Source: Azospirillum cavernae (GTDB taxonomy: Bacteria > Pseudomonadota > Alphaproteobacteria > Azospirillales > Azospirillaceae). Taken from it: a stretch of 64,000 nt of DNA. How positions within the stretch are numbered: position 1 is the stretch's first letter; every line of letters begins with the position of its first letter. The DNA lies in the NCBI RefSeq assembly GCF_003590795.1, contig NZ_QYUL01000002.1, positions 737,001 through 801,000 of the forward strand, written 5' to 3'. The notes beneath the pieces were generated by a model. It made no database searches and was not told the DNA's origin. It saw only the letters and a program-made list of their open reading frames with translations. Below, in pieces: positions 16,586 through 25,123 of the stretch. The position numbers were made by a program, and so were the translations under genes.

Positions 16586-18142
16586 GTGCCTGTCCGCGCC
16601 ACCTCCGCGCCGCTCCGGCGGTCGTCAATCGCTCGATTGGGTCCGGCGGCGCGCGTGGCCGCCGCCGCTTTTGGAGTCGTCGTCGGCCTGGCCGCGTTGG
16701 CTTGGTCGCCGCCGCTGCGGGCGGAGCCGCGCTTCACCCCTGGCCCCTGCTGGTTCACCGTGCCGGATGGCGAGGCCGCGCTGTGCGGCACCGTCGCCGT
16801 GCCAGAGCGGCGCGACCGCGCCGGATCCGGCAGCTTCCGTCTGCCCGTGGCCGTGCTGCTGAGCACCGCCCGCCAGCCCGCCGCCGATCCGGTCCTGTTT
16901 CTGGAGGGCGGCCCCGGCGCCTCCCCCTTCGGCAGCGGCGAGGCGACGGAAGAGAGGATGGAGGTGTGGTGGGAACTGTCCGCCCCCTTCCGCCGGTCGC
17001 GCAACCTCATCCTGTTCGACCCGCGCGGGGTTGGTCGGGCCGCCCCCGACACCGATTGCCCAGAGCTGGACAGCGTCGACGCCTCGCCGCGCGCCCGCCC
17101 CGTCACCCGCGAACAGCGGGCGGCGGCGGAACGCGCCGCCGTCACCACCTGCGCCAACCGCTTCAAGGCCACCGGGTTGAGCGGCGCCCTGTTCTCCACC
17201 CCCATCTCCGCCGACGACGCGCTGGACGTGGCGACCGCGCTGGGGGCGCAGCGGGTCAATCTGTTCGCCGTGTCCTACGGCACCCGCGTGGCGCTGGAGA
17301 TTTTGCGCCGGGCGGGCGGGCGGGTGCGCAGCGCCGTGCTGGATTCGGTCTACCCGCCCGACGTCAACGCGCAAGAAGAGGCGCCCTGGCTGGCCCAGCG
17401 CGCCTTCCGGCGGCTGTTCGACGATTGCGCGACCAACCGCGCCTGCCGCGCCGCCTATCCCGATCTGGAAAAGCGCTTCCTCGCCATGGTCGAGCGGCTG
17501 GACCAAAACCCGGTCGATCTGGTGGTCGGGGAATTCGAGTCGCGGCGCGCCTTGCGGCTGACCGGCGCGGCGGTGATCGCCGCCGGGTTGGAAGCCATGT
17601 CCACCGGCGAGGCGTTGGCCAGCGTCCCGGCGATGCTCGACCGCGCCGCCCGTGGCCGGTACGACGCGGTGGCGGAATGGGCGCCGACCAGTTGGTTGGG
17701 CGACCCCGACACCGCCGACGGTCTGGCCTTTTCCATCGAATGCCGCGAGACGGTCAATCCCGCCGACCCGATCAAGCAGGCGGAAAGCGCCCGCCGCTAT
17801 TCCCCCTATGGCTCCGTCGTCGCCGACGATCCGGGCCAGCGCGTGTGCCGTCTGTGGCCCGCCGGGCAGCAAGAGCCGTCCGAACGTCTGCCGGTCGCCA
17901 GCCCGGTTCCGGTCCTGCTGCTGTCGGGCGCCTATGACCCGGTGACGCCGCCGGACTGGGGCGAGCGCGCCGCCTCCACCCTGCCGAAAAGCCGTCACCT
18001 CGTCTTCCGCAGCGCCGGACACATCGTCACCGCGAGCGAGGATTGCGCGATGACCGCCGCCGTCGCCTTCGTCGACAACGAAACCCTGCCCGCCAACGCC
18101 TGCCCCGGCGCGGCCAAGCCGCCGCAGTTCGACGGGCCGTGA
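16586..18142 (+). CDS. Secreted alpha/beta hydrolase, TAP-like/S33 peptidase family
   Basis: 518 residues from GTG 16586 with an N-terminal signal (residues about 17-38, ending PPLRA). The hydrolase core shows the oxyanion loop FLEGGPGASPFG, RNLILFDPRGVGRA, the nucleophile elbow FAVSYGTRVALE with the catalytic Ser, VLLLSGAYDPVTPP supplying the acid, and GHIVTASEDCA with the His. The C-terminal region matches the TAP-like domain of tripeptidyl aminopeptidases and prolyl iminopeptidase relatives. Substrate not predictable. The GTG start is chosen because the upstream frame lacks a signal peptide and overlaps no conserved sequence. Confidence 0.88.
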   Translation: MPVRATSAPLRRSSIARLGPAARVAAAAFGVVVGLAALAWSPPLRAEPRFTPGPCWFTVPDGEAALCGTVAVPERRDRAGSGSFRLPVAVLLSTARQPAADPVLFLEGGPGASPFGSGEATEERMEVWWELSAPFRRSRNLILFDPRGVGRAAPDTDCPELDSVDASPRARPVTREQRAAAERAAVTTCANRFKATGLSGALFSTPISADDALDVATALGAQRVNLFAVSYGTRVALEILRRAGGRVRSAVLDSVYPPDVNAQEEAPWLAQRAFRRLFDDCATNRACRAAYPDLEKRFLAMVERLDQNPVDLVVGEFESRRALRLTGAAVIAAGLEAMSTGEALASVPAMLDRAARGRYDAVAEWAPTSWLGDPDTADGLAFSIECRETVNPADPIKQAESARRYSPYGSVVADDPGQRVCRLWPAGQQEPSERLPVASPVPVLLLSGAYDPVTPPDWGERAASTLPKSRHLVFRSAGHIVTASEDCAMTAAVAFVDNETLPANACPGAAKPPQFDGP

Positions 18143-18154
18143 CAGGATCCCGCC

Positions 18155-18391
18155 ATGCCCTTTTCAAACGAGGAACGTGACGCCTTGTTGCGGGTCAAGG
18201 GAGTCGGCCCGAAGGTCATCGAGCGGCTGGAACAGCTCGGCATCGACAGCTTCGCCACACTGGCCCAGCAAAACGCCGCCGCCGTGTGCAGCGCCGCCGC
18301 CGCCGCGCTGGGCAGCTCCTGTTGGAAAAACAGCCCGCAGGCGCGGAAAGCCATCGAGGCCGCCATCGCCCAGGCCGCAAGTCTTCGCTGA
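18155..18391 (+). CDS. Small helix-hairpin-helix protein
   Basis: 78 residues. ALLRVKGVGPKVIERLEQLG is a helix-hairpin-helix motif (GVGPK), followed by IDSFATLAQQNAAAV, the pattern of the HhH-containing C-terminal domains that bind DNA or act as small structural modules. No enzyme domain is attached. It follows the hydrolase by 12 bases and may share its transcript. It is convergent with comM, 21 bases away. Function unknown. Confidence 0.75.
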   Translation: MPFSNEERDALLRVKGVGPKVIERLEQLGIDSFATLAQQNAAAVCSAAAAALGSSCWKNSPQARKAIEAAIAQAASLR

Positions 18392-18412
18392 CCGTTTCGC
18401 TGACCGACGCGC

Positions 18413-19960
18413 TCACCGCCCCGGCGCGATCCGCCGGTAGCTGAGCGCCTCGGCGATGTGGCGGCGGCGGACGCCGTCCAGCCCGTCCAGATCGGCGAGC
18501 GTGCGCGCCACCCGCATCACCCGGTGATAGCCGCGCGCCGACAGCTTCATCCGCTCCGCCGCCTCGGTCAGCAGGCTGCGCCCGGCGGCGTCGGGGGCGG
18601 CGATTTTTTCCAGCAACTCGCCGTCGGCTTCGGCGTTGGTGCGAACGACTGGGACGCCCGCCGACCGGGAGAACCCCGCCCCGGTGAGCGCGGCGAAACG
18701 CTCCGTCTGGATGGCGCGGGCGACGGCGACGCGGGCCGCCACCTCGGCGCTGCCCTCGGCGGGGGGCGGCAGGCTGAGATCGGCGGGGCTGACGGCGGGC
18801 ACGTCGATGTGCAAATCAATCCGGTCGAACAAGGGGCCGCTGATCTTCGACTGATAGTCGGCGGCGCATTTCGGCGCGCGGGCGCAGGCGAGCGAGGCGT
18901 CGTCCAGATAGCCGCAGCGGCAGGGATTCATCGCCGCGATCAACTGGACCCGCGCCGGATAGGTGACGTGGTGGTTGGCCCGGCTGACCACCGACTTGCC
19001 GGTTTCCAGCGGCTGGCGCAACGCCTCCAGCAACGGACGGGGAAACTCCGGCAGCTCGTCCAAAAACAACACGCCCTGATGGGCCAAGGAGATTTCCCCC
19101 GGCTTGGCCCGCGTGCCGCCGCCGACCAGGGCCGGCAGGCTGGCCGACTGGTGCGGCGCGCGGTAGGGGCGTTGACGCAACAGCTTGCCGTCCTCCAACA
19201 GCCCGCCGACGCTGTGGATCATCGACACCTCCAGCGCCTCCGCCGGGTCAAGCGGCGGCAGCAGGCCGGGCAAGCGGGCGGCCAGCATCGACTTGCCCGA
19301 TCCGGGCGGGCCGATCATCAGCAGATTGTGCGACCCGGCGGCAGCGACCTCCAAGGCGCGCTTGGCGGTTTCGTTGCCCTTGACGTCGCGCAGGTCGAGC
19401 GGCGGCGGCCCCGCCTCTTGCAGGCGCGGCTTGGGCGGGGTCAGCACTTGGCTGCCCTTGAAATGGTTGATGAGCGCCAAAAGATTGGCGGGCGCCAGCA
19501 CGTCCAGCCCCGGCCCCGCCCACGCCGCTTCGCCGCCGCAGGCCGCCGGGCAGATCAAGCCCCGGTCGTGGGCCAGCGCGTCGATGGCGGCGGGCAGCAC
19601 CCCCGCCACCGGGGTCAACGCCCCATCCAAAGCCAATTCGCCCAAGGCGACGTAGCGGGCCATTTCGGCGTCGGGCAGCACACCCATGACGGTCAGCAGC
19701 GCCAGCGCGATGGGCAGATCGAAATGGCTGCCCTCTTTCAACACGTCGGCGGGGGCGAGGTTGACGGTGATGCGCTTGGCGGGCAGCGCCAACCCCAGCG
19801 CGTGCAGCGAGGCGCGCACCCGTTCCCGGCTTTCCCCCACCGCCTTGTCGGGCAGGCCGACCACGGTGAAGGCGACGATGCCGCCCGACATTTGGACCTG
19901 CACGTCGATGCCCAGCACCTCAATGCCCTGAAACGCGACGGTGTTGATGCGAGCGACCAT
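18413..19960 (-). CDS. comM: YifB/ComM family Mg-chelatase-like AAA+ ATPase
   Basis: 515 residues. Order: N-terminal S5-like domain (MVARINTVAFQGIEVLGIDV), the chelatase AAA module with Walker A GPPGSGKSMLAARLPG and Walker B GVLFLDELPEFPR, the RANHHVTYPARVQLIAAMNP stretch followed by the Cys-containing CRCGYLDD, and a C-terminal helical domain (LSARGYHRVMRVARTLADL). ComM proteins are hexameric helicases that promote branch migration of incoming DNA during natural transformation. A 104-bp stretch at its 5' end is repeated exactly at 21128-21231, and its upstream region is now the glycosidase gene, which ends 23 bases before the start codon. Confidence 0.95.
   Translation of the reverse strand: MVARINTVAFQGIEVLGIDVQVQMSGGIVAFTVVGLPDKAVGESRERVRASLHALGLALPAKRITVNLAPADVLKEGSHFDLPIALALLTVMGVLPDAEMARYVALGELALDGALTPVAGVLPAAIDALAHDRGLICPAACGGEAAWAGPGLDVLAPANLLALINHFKGSQVLTPPKPRLQEAGPPPLDLRDVKGNETAKRALEVAAAGSHNLLMIGPPGSGKSMLAARLPGLLPPLDPAEALEVSMIHSVGGLLEDGKLLRQRPYRAPHQSASLPALVGGGTRAKPGEISLAHQGVLFLDELPEFPRPLLEALRQPLETGKSVVSRANHHVTYPARVQLIAAMNPCRCGYLDDASLACARAPKCAADYQSKISGPLFDRIDLHIDVPAVSPADLSLPPPAEGSAEVAARVAVARAIQTERFAALTGAGFSRSAGVPVVRTNAEADGELLEKIAAPDAAGRSLLTEAAERMKLSARGYHRVMRVARTLADLDGLDGVRRRHIAEALSYRRIAPGR
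19856..19959. repeat. 104-bp perfect direct repeat, copy 1 (5' end of comM)
   Basis: Identical to 21128-21231 by base-by-base comparison. It covers codons 1-35 of comM apart from the final T of the start-codon complement. The two copies flank the phosphodiester glycosidase gene. Confidence 0.9.
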
Positions 19961-19983
19961 CGTCTTGTCAGCCTTGTTGGCGA

Positions 19984-20967
19984 TTATTTTGGGAGTACCG
20001 CGAGAATGATCGGCAAAGCCCATCGCCGACGACCGAATCCGCCGGTAAGAAGCTTGAGTTGTTCGTCGCGTACGGCCAACTCCCATTCACCGCAGAAGTC
20101 CCTGCGGAAATCGTCCAGCGCAATGCCCTGGCACGCAACTGGCCCACCGTCAAGATTGAGAGCCATCGTCAGGTCCAAAGGCGCATTTTTGAGGAAACTG
20201 GCCAAACGCTCCAAGGAAAAGAATGCGTCTTTCGTCGTCCCAAGAATGATGCGACCCGAACGATCAAGCGCGATGAAGCTCCGATTGGCCAGCCAACGGC
20301 TGTCGCCATTAACGCGGCTTCGCCCCTCGGCGTCGATCAGAATTGGATAAGAGACCATGGCGTCATCGGCGTCGCGCAGCACATCGCGCCATGTTTTCCC
20401 TGCCAAATCTTCAATTGTCGCCTTGCCGGACATGGACACGAACGCGCCATGGCGCGCGTCATAGTCTTGCGGACCGAGCGCGAGGCCATCGCTTATGAAC
20501 GGCGTATCTGGAAGCCCCCGACGCGAATAATAGCTGCCATTGATGACCGCGACGGCGCCAAGCATGTCCATCCAGTCGGTCAACTCCCGGTCTGCGGTTG
20601 GAGCATTGCGGACAATGAAGCGGAAGCGGCTCGGCTCAACGCGCGCCAGAAGCAGATGGTCAACCGAAACGCCTTCAGCCAATACCGGCAATTCAGCAAC
20701 GTCGAAGCCAGGGCGGATTTCACGCCACTTGAAATCACCGGCTGTAACGGTGAGGGTCTTGGCTTGCAAGGCAAGCCGCATGGAAGCGGACAAGCGAGGA
20801 TCGTCTTCGGTGACGGACACCCAGTAACTGCCGCCTCGTCGCAACAGGACATTGATACCGTACAAACCACCGTAGGCGTAGACGCCGACCAACAGCAGAA
20901 GCAAGACTAAGATGGCGCTGACGACGGCGGTTGATCTTTTCAGCCATCTTCCCCTTAACAAACGCAT
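19984..20967 (-). CDS. Phosphodiester glycosidase family protein, membrane-anchored
   Basis: 327 residues with one membrane helix at about 13-33, then a NAGPA/DUF2233 domain: AVINGSYYSRRGLPDTPFIS, SFIALDRSGRIILGTTKD and MALNLDGGPVACQG, matching the conserved NG.(F/Y) and LDGG motifs. Relatives remove sugars from phosphodiester-linked conjugates or process extracellular polysaccharide; the substrate here is unknown. Base composition is visibly less GC-rich than the neighbours, and the gene sits between comM and a degenerate comM copy, so it looks like an inserted gene. Confidence 0.85.
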   Translation of the reverse strand: MRLLRGRWLKRSTAVVSAILVLLLLLVGVYAYGGLYGINVLLRRGGSYWVSVTEDDPRLSASMRLALQAKTLTVTAGDFKWREIRPGFDVAELPVLAEGVSVDHLLLARVEPSRFRFIVRNAPTADRELTDWMDMLGAVAVINGSYYSRRGLPDTPFISDGLALGPQDYDARHGAFVSMSGKATIEDLAGKTWRDVLRDADDAMVSYPILIDAEGRSRVNGDSRWLANRSFIALDRSGRIILGTTKDAFFSLERLASFLKNAPLDLTMALNLDGGPVACQGIALDDFRRDFCGEWELAVRDEQLKLLTGGFGRRRWALPIILAVLPK

Positions 20968-20991
20968 AAGCGCCTCACTTCCGAAATGGCC

Positions 20992-21232
20992 CCGATCATC
21001 AGCGGATTGCGCGACTCGGCGGCAGCGACTTCTACCGCGCGTTTGGCGGTTTCGGTACCCTTGACGTCGCGTAAATCGGGCGGCATTCGCCCAAGGCTAC
21101 GTGGCGGGCCATTTCACCCCCGGGCAAGCCGACCACGGTGAAGGCGACGATGCCGCCCGACATTTGGACCTGCACGTCGATGCCCAGCACCTCAATGCCC
21201 TGAAACGCGACGGTGTTGATGCGAGCGACCAA
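20992..21232 (-). pseudogene. Degenerate, internally deleted copy of comM 5' part
   Basis: Three comM segments are fused. Bases 20992-21083 match comM 19311-19402 with about 13 differences in 92 positions. Bases 21085-21115 match 19636-19666 with two differences. Bases 21128-21231 match 19856-19959 exactly. Everything between these segments in comM is missing. It reads as a short frame beginning (V)ARINTVAFQGIEVLGID but cannot make a functional ATPase. The ATG is lost (A/T junction broken at 21231). The surrounding 20968-21461 contains nothing else I can assign apart from the upstream region of the next gene. Confidence 0.85.
21128..21231. repeat. 104-bp perfect direct repeat, copy 2
   Basis: Exact copy of 19856-19959. 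Exact identity next to segments that have diverged by roughly 14 percent suggests a recent duplication or gene conversion. Confidence 0.9.
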
Positions 21233-21461
21233 GAGCGGACCCTCGTTGCGGAGGCTGATTGCACGCCAGTGTATGGCGGGAGAAAACCTGTCCGGTCAAT
21301 CCCGTTCCGCGATGATCCCGGCGTTGACGATCACCAAAGATGGCGTTTTCCAACTCGCCCGGCTTGCCCGCTCGACAAAGCGGATTACATTAGAAAAAAA
21401 TTATGCAATAGATGGGGCGTGGATGAAGCGCCCGGCGCTTGGCGAAAAACGAGGTGACGCG

Positions 21462-21869
21462 ATGGCGGGTCCAATCGAGGCTTTGATCGGCGGCGCGCTG
21501 ATTGGCGCGGCGGCGGCGGGGATGCTGTTGGTGAATGGGCGGGTCGCCGGAATCAGCGGCATTCTGGCCCGCGCCGTCCGTCCGGGCGGCGCGTCTTGGC
21601 AATGGGCCTTTGTCGGCGGCCTGATCCTCGCCGGGCTGGCCGCGCGGCTGTGGGGGATTCCGACCCCGGAGGCATTCGCGCTGCACCCGGCGTCGCTGTT
21701 GATCGCCGCCGGGTTGATCGTCGGGATCGGCACGCGGATCGGGTCGGGCTGCACCAGCGGACACGGCGTTTGCGGCATCGCCAATCTGTCGCCGCGTTCG
21801 CTGGCCGCCACGCTGGTCTTCATGGCCGTCGCCGCCGCGACGGTCTTCGTCATCCGCCATCTTTTGTAG
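21462..21869 (+). CDS. YeeE/YedE family sulfur-transport protein, N-terminal half
   Basis: 135 residues, three to four membrane helices. Contains the family hallmark GSGCTSGHGVCGI with two cysteines lining the conducting path, at about residues 89-101. YeeE/YedE proteins move thiosulfate or persulfide-type sulfur across the inner membrane. In many bacteria the protein is split into two half-size polypeptides, as here with the gene 10 bases downstream. The start has GAGG upstream. The usual ArsR-type sulfur regulator is not adjacent. Confidence 0.9.
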   Translation: MAGPIEALIGGALIGAAAAGMLLVNGRVAGISGILARAVRPGGASWQWAFVGGLILAGLAARLWGIPTPEAFALHPASLLIAAGLIVGIGTRIGSGCTSGHGVCGIANLSPRSLAATLVFMAVAAATVFVIRHLL

Positions 21870-21879
21870 GAGACTGACG

Positions 21880-22326
21880 ATGCGCAGCCTCACCGCCGGG
21901 CTTTTCGGCTTTCTCTTTGGGATCGGGTTGATCGTCGCCGGGATGACCGATCCGGCGCGGGTTCTGGCCTTTCTCGACGTCGCAGGTGCCTGGGATCCAA
22001 CCCTGGCCTTCGTCATGATCGGGGCCATCGCCGTCGCCGCCCCCGCCTTCGCCCTCGCCCGCCGCCAGCCGGTCGCCCTGTTGGGCGAGACGATCAGCCT
22101 GCCCGACACCAAACGGATCGACGCCCGGTTGATCGGCGGCTCCGCCCTGTTCGGGTTGGGCTGGGGGTTGGCCGGGGTGTGTCCCGGCCCGGCGCTGGTT
22201 CTGCTGGGCAACGACGGCCTGTCGGCGCTGCTGTTCGTCGCCGCCCTGCTGGCCGGGGGCTGGATCGCCGATTTGGCGTTGCGGCCCTGGAATGGCCTCC
22301 ATCGCAAGGTCCATCGCCCGGCGTAA
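21880..22326 (+). CDS. DUF6691/YeeE-YedE C-terminal half
   Basis: 148 residues, four predicted membrane helices: LTAGLFGFLFGIGLIVAGM, a DPTLAFVMIGAIAVA helix, and GLGWGLAGVCPGPALVLL carrying the conserved Cys-Pro-Gly, near residue 107. It pairs with the preceding gene (start codon 10 bases after its stop, with GGAG) to form a complete YeeE/YedE channel. Expected role: inner-membrane import of thiosulfate or related sulfur species. Confidence 0.9.
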   Translation: MRSLTAGLFGFLFGIGLIVAGMTDPARVLAFLDVAGAWDPTLAFVMIGAIAVAAPAFALARRQPVALLGETISLPDTKRIDARLIGGSALFGLGWGLAGVCPGPALVLLGNDGLSALLFVAALLAGGWIADLALRPWNGLHRKVHRPA

Positions 22327-22426
22327 GCGTCCGCCGCATGGCGCCCCCCACGCCGAGCGGGGTTGGTCGAGCAAACCCGCCGTCCTATGTTGGTGGGACC
22401 AATCACCCCGGCGGGAAGAGACAACC

Positions 22427-23173
22427 GTGCAACTGCATCTCAGCACCTGGATCGAGGTCGAATCCTATCTGACGACGTCCAAGGGCGTCATCATGCCCAT
22501 CGGTTCGACCGAGCAGCACGGGCCGAACGGTCTGGTCGGCACCGACGCCATTTGCGCCGAGGTCCTGGCGCGCGGAGTCGGCGACGCCACCGGCGCCTTG
22601 GTCGGCCCGACGATTCCAGTCGGCATGGCGGTTCATCACATGGAATTCCCCGGCTCCATGACGTTGAAGCCGTCCACCTTGATCGCCGTGATCCGCGATT
22701 ACGTCAGTTCGCTGGCCGAACACGGCTTTGAGCGTTTCTTCTTCATCAACGGCCATGGCGGCAACATCCCGTCGATCCGCGCCGCTTTTTACGAGGTTTA
22801 CGCCGAACAGCGCGCCTTGAAGGGCCGCGCCGCTCCGGATCTGCGCTGCACCCTGGTCAATTGGTGGGAAAGCCCGGAGATTGGCCGCCTGTCGCGCGAG
22901 TTCTACCACGGCAAGGAAGGCTCGCACGCCACCCCCAGCGAGGTCTCCTTGACGCAATACGCGTACCCCGAGGCGATCAAGCGCGTGGCGATGGAGCCGG
23001 AACAGGCCCCCGCCGGTGGTTTCCACGACGCCCGCGATTTCCGCCGCCGCTACCCCGACGGGCGCATCGGCTCGGCCCCCGGTCTGGCCAGCCCGGAGGA
23101 TGGCAAGCGCCTGTATGACGCCGCCGTAACCGCCATCGCCGCCCAATACAGCGCCTTTGTCGCCGACGCGTGA
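22427..23173 (+). CDS. Creatininase-family amidohydrolase
   Basis: 248 residues from GTG 22427. Metal-binding motifs are all present: PIGSTEQHGPNG (Glu, His), VGTDAICAEV (Asp), MAVHHMEFPGSM, INGHGGN (His) and GKEGSHATPSEVS (Glu and His). The family includes creatininase, mycofactocin peptidase MftE and riboflavin-precursor FAPy deformylase; sequence alone does not choose between them. No mycofactocin genes are nearby. It is monocistronic or follows the YeeE pair at 100 bases. Confidence 0.88.
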   Translation: MQLHLSTWIEVESYLTTSKGVIMPIGSTEQHGPNGLVGTDAICAEVLARGVGDATGALVGPTIPVGMAVHHMEFPGSMTLKPSTLIAVIRDYVSSLAEHGFERFFFINGHGGNIPSIRAAFYEVYAEQRALKGRAAPDLRCTLVNWWESPEIGRLSREFYHGKEGSHATPSEVSLTQYAYPEAIKRVAMEPEQAPAGGFHDARDFRRRYPDGRIGSAPGLASPEDGKRLYDAAVTAIAAQYSAFVADA

Positions 23174-23271
23174 GGAAGCTTGCGCCCCGCACGTTGATTC
23201 GGCGGTCGGACCTGCCTAAATTCGGACGGCGTTGACGCGCTTCGCCCAACGCCGTCCAACCTGTTCAGGCC

Positions 23272-24312
23272 ATGATTACCGAGTTGAACCTGCGGTCGCG
23301 CGAAATTTTCCGGTTGATCGTCGACGCCTATGTGGCGTCGGGCGAGCCGGTGGGGTCGCGCACGATCTCGCGGCGGCTCGGCATGAGCCTGTCGCCCGCC
23401 ACCATCCGCAACGTCATGGCGGAGCTGGAGGAGCTGGGGTTGCTCTACGCCCCGCACGCCTCGGCGGGCCGCATCCCGACCGACGCGGGGCTGCGCATGT
23501 TCGTCAGCGGCCTGCTGGAAATCGGCTCGCTGAGCGAAGACGAACGGGTGTCGATTGAGGCGCAATGCGCCGTGTCGGGCCGCGCCCTGTCCGACGTGCT
23601 GTTGGAAGCCACCGGCATGCTGTCGGGCCTGTCGCGTTGCGCCGGGCTGGTGCTGGCCCCCAAGACCGACCGACCGCTGAAACACATCGAATTCGTCTCG
23701 CTGGGGCCGGGCCGCGCGCTGGTCGTGCTGGTCAACGAAGACGGGCTGGTGGAAAACCGCGTCATCGAGGTGCCGCTCGGCCTGCCCGCCTCCACCCTGC
23801 AACTGGTGTCCAACTATCTCAGCGCCCGGCTGGTCGGCCGCACGCTGGACGAGGCCCGGCAGGGCGTTCTGACCGAAATTCAGGAGCAGCAGACCGAGCT
23901 GGACGAATTGTCCCGCCGCGTCGTCGCCGCCGGTCTGGCCACCTGGTCGGGCAGCGCCGGGTCGAACGCCGGGCAACTCATCGTGCGCGGCCAGTCCAAG
24001 CTGTTGGAGGACGTCACCGCCCTGTCCGACCTGGAGCGCGTGCGTTCGCTGTTCGAGGCGTTGGAGACCAAGGAAGCCATGCTGCGCATGCTCGACGCCA
24101 CCGGCCAGGGCGACGGCGTGCAGATTTTCATCGGGGCGGAAAATGTCCTGTTCAACCACAGCGGTTGCACCATGATCATCTCGCCCTTCCAAAACAGCCG
24201 CGAGCAGGTGATCGGCGCCATCGGCGTCATCGGCCCGACCCGCATCAATTACGCCCGCATCATCCCGCTGGTGGATTACACCGCCAAGGTCATCAGCCGC
24301 CTTGTCGGCTGA
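23272..24312 (+). CDS. hrcA: Heat-inducible transcription repressor HrcA
   Basis: 346 residues. An N-terminal winged helix (LVDAYVASGEPVGSRTISRR then LSPATIRNVMAELEELGLLY) is followed by the HrcA GAF-like and dimerisation region, with TSAGRIPTD-type text (APHASAGRIPTDAGLRMFV) and the C-terminal IGPTRINYARIIPLVDYTA. HrcA represses chaperone genes by binding the CIRCE inverted repeat and is tuned by GroEL. I found no CIRCE element in this window, so its targets probably lie elsewhere (groESL). It forms the usual pair with grpE, 69 bases downstream. Confidence 0.97.
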   Translation: MITELNLRSREIFRLIVDAYVASGEPVGSRTISRRLGMSLSPATIRNVMAELEELGLLYAPHASAGRIPTDAGLRMFVSGLLEIGSLSEDERVSIEAQCAVSGRALSDVLLEATGMLSGLSRCAGLVLAPKTDRPLKHIEFVSLGPGRALVVLVNEDGLVENRVIEVPLGLPASTLQLVSNYLSARLVGRTLDEARQGVLTEIQEQQTELDELSRRVVAAGLATWSGSAGSNAGQLIVRGQSKLLEDVTALSDLERVRSLFEALETKEAMLRMLDATGQGDGVQIFIGAENVLFNHSGCTMIISPFQNSREQVIGAIGVIGPTRINYARIIPLVDYTAKVISRLVG

Positions 24313-24381
24313 GCGGCCAAGGCCCACAACCAGCACCACGCAACCCGCCTCAATCGACCGAACCAAGAAGCCGAGAATCCC

Positions 24382-24957
24382 ATGAGCGAAGAGCAGAACA
24401 AGCCCGCCGACGCCGAGATCGACCAGACCGCCGCCCCCGAAGCCGCCGAGGATCGCGTCGCCACGCTGGAGGCCGAAGTCGCCAGCCTGAAGGACCAGCT
24501 TTTGCGCGCCGTGGCGGAAACCGAAAACACCCGCCGCCGCGCCCAGCGCGACCGCGAGGACGCCAGCAAATACGCGGTGTCGAGCTTCGCCAAGGAGCTG
24601 GTGACGGTGGCCGACAATCTGCGCCGCGCCCTGGACGCCGTCCCGGCGGAAGGCCGCGAGCAGGACGAGATGCTGAAGGGCTTGGCCGTCGGCGTCGAGG
24701 CGACCGAACGCCAGCTCTTCGCCGCCTTCGACCGCGCCGGGATCAAGCGCATCGACCCGACCGGCGACATGTTCGACCCGAATTTCCATCAGGTGATGTT
24801 CGAGATCGAAAACACCGGCAAGGCGGCGGGCACCGTCGTTCAGGTGCTCCAGCCCGGCTACACCATCCATGGCCGCCTGCTGCGCGAGGCCATGGTCGGC
24901 GTCGCCAAGGCCAGCGCCAACGAGGCCGGCGGCCAGCACGTCAACACCACAGCGTAA
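24382..24957 (+). CDS. grpE: GrpE nucleotide-exchange factor
   Basis: 191 residues: acidic, disordered N-terminus, long coiled coil (RVATLEAEVASLKDQLLRAV then ENTRRRAQRDREDA), and the C-terminal beta domain (FDPNFHQVMFEIENTGKAAG, VVQVLQPGYTIHGRLLREA, VGVAKA). It releases ADP from DnaK and acts as a thermosensor of the DnaK cycle. It lies directly behind hrcA. The partner dnaK is 3 kb away, separated by four unrelated genes. A G/C hairpin at 24981-25003 may terminate the hrcA-grpE transcript. Confidence 0.97.
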   Translation: MSEEQNKPADAEIDQTAAPEAAEDRVATLEAEVASLKDQLLRAVAETENTRRRAQRDREDASKYAVSSFAKELVTVADNLRRALDAVPAEGREQDEMLKGLAVGVEATERQLFAAFDRAGIKRIDPTGDMFDPNFHQVMFEIENTGKAAGTVVQVLQPGYTIHGRLLREAMVGVAKASANEAGGQHVNTTA

Positions 24958-24980
24958 CGGCCAGCGCGGCGTGACAGGAT

Positions 24981-25003
24981 GGCGGCGGAAAAGGACCGCC
25001 GCC
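24981..25003 (+). terminator. Hairpin after grpE
   Basis: GGCGGCGG and CCGCCGCC form a perfect 8-bp stem around AAAAGGA, 23 bases after the grpE stop. There is no clear T-run, so it may be a stabilising hairpin or Rho-assisted terminator. Confidence 0.45.
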
Positions 25004-25012
25004 GCCTTCCTG

Positions 25013-25041
25013 TTGACGCTGTCGGCAAAATTGCCTAGGGC
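25013..25041 (+). promoter_or_regulatory. Possible promoter for the CheY-like gene
   Basis: TTGACG is followed after 17 bases by TAGGGC; the -35 is strong and the -10 weak. The spacing is right for sigma-70 and it lies about 83 bases before the start codon. Confidence 0.3.
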
Positions 25042-25123
25042 TTCGGTATGACCACCGGCCAAACCAGCGGCGAACAACGACCAAGCCGCTGGTTTCCAGG
25101 CCGATCCCGAGGAAGCGATCCCC

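Noticed and set aside
18458..20350. 630-residue plus-strand frame over comM
   Set aside because: Antisense shadow of comM with repetitive Arg/Gln/Gly composition.
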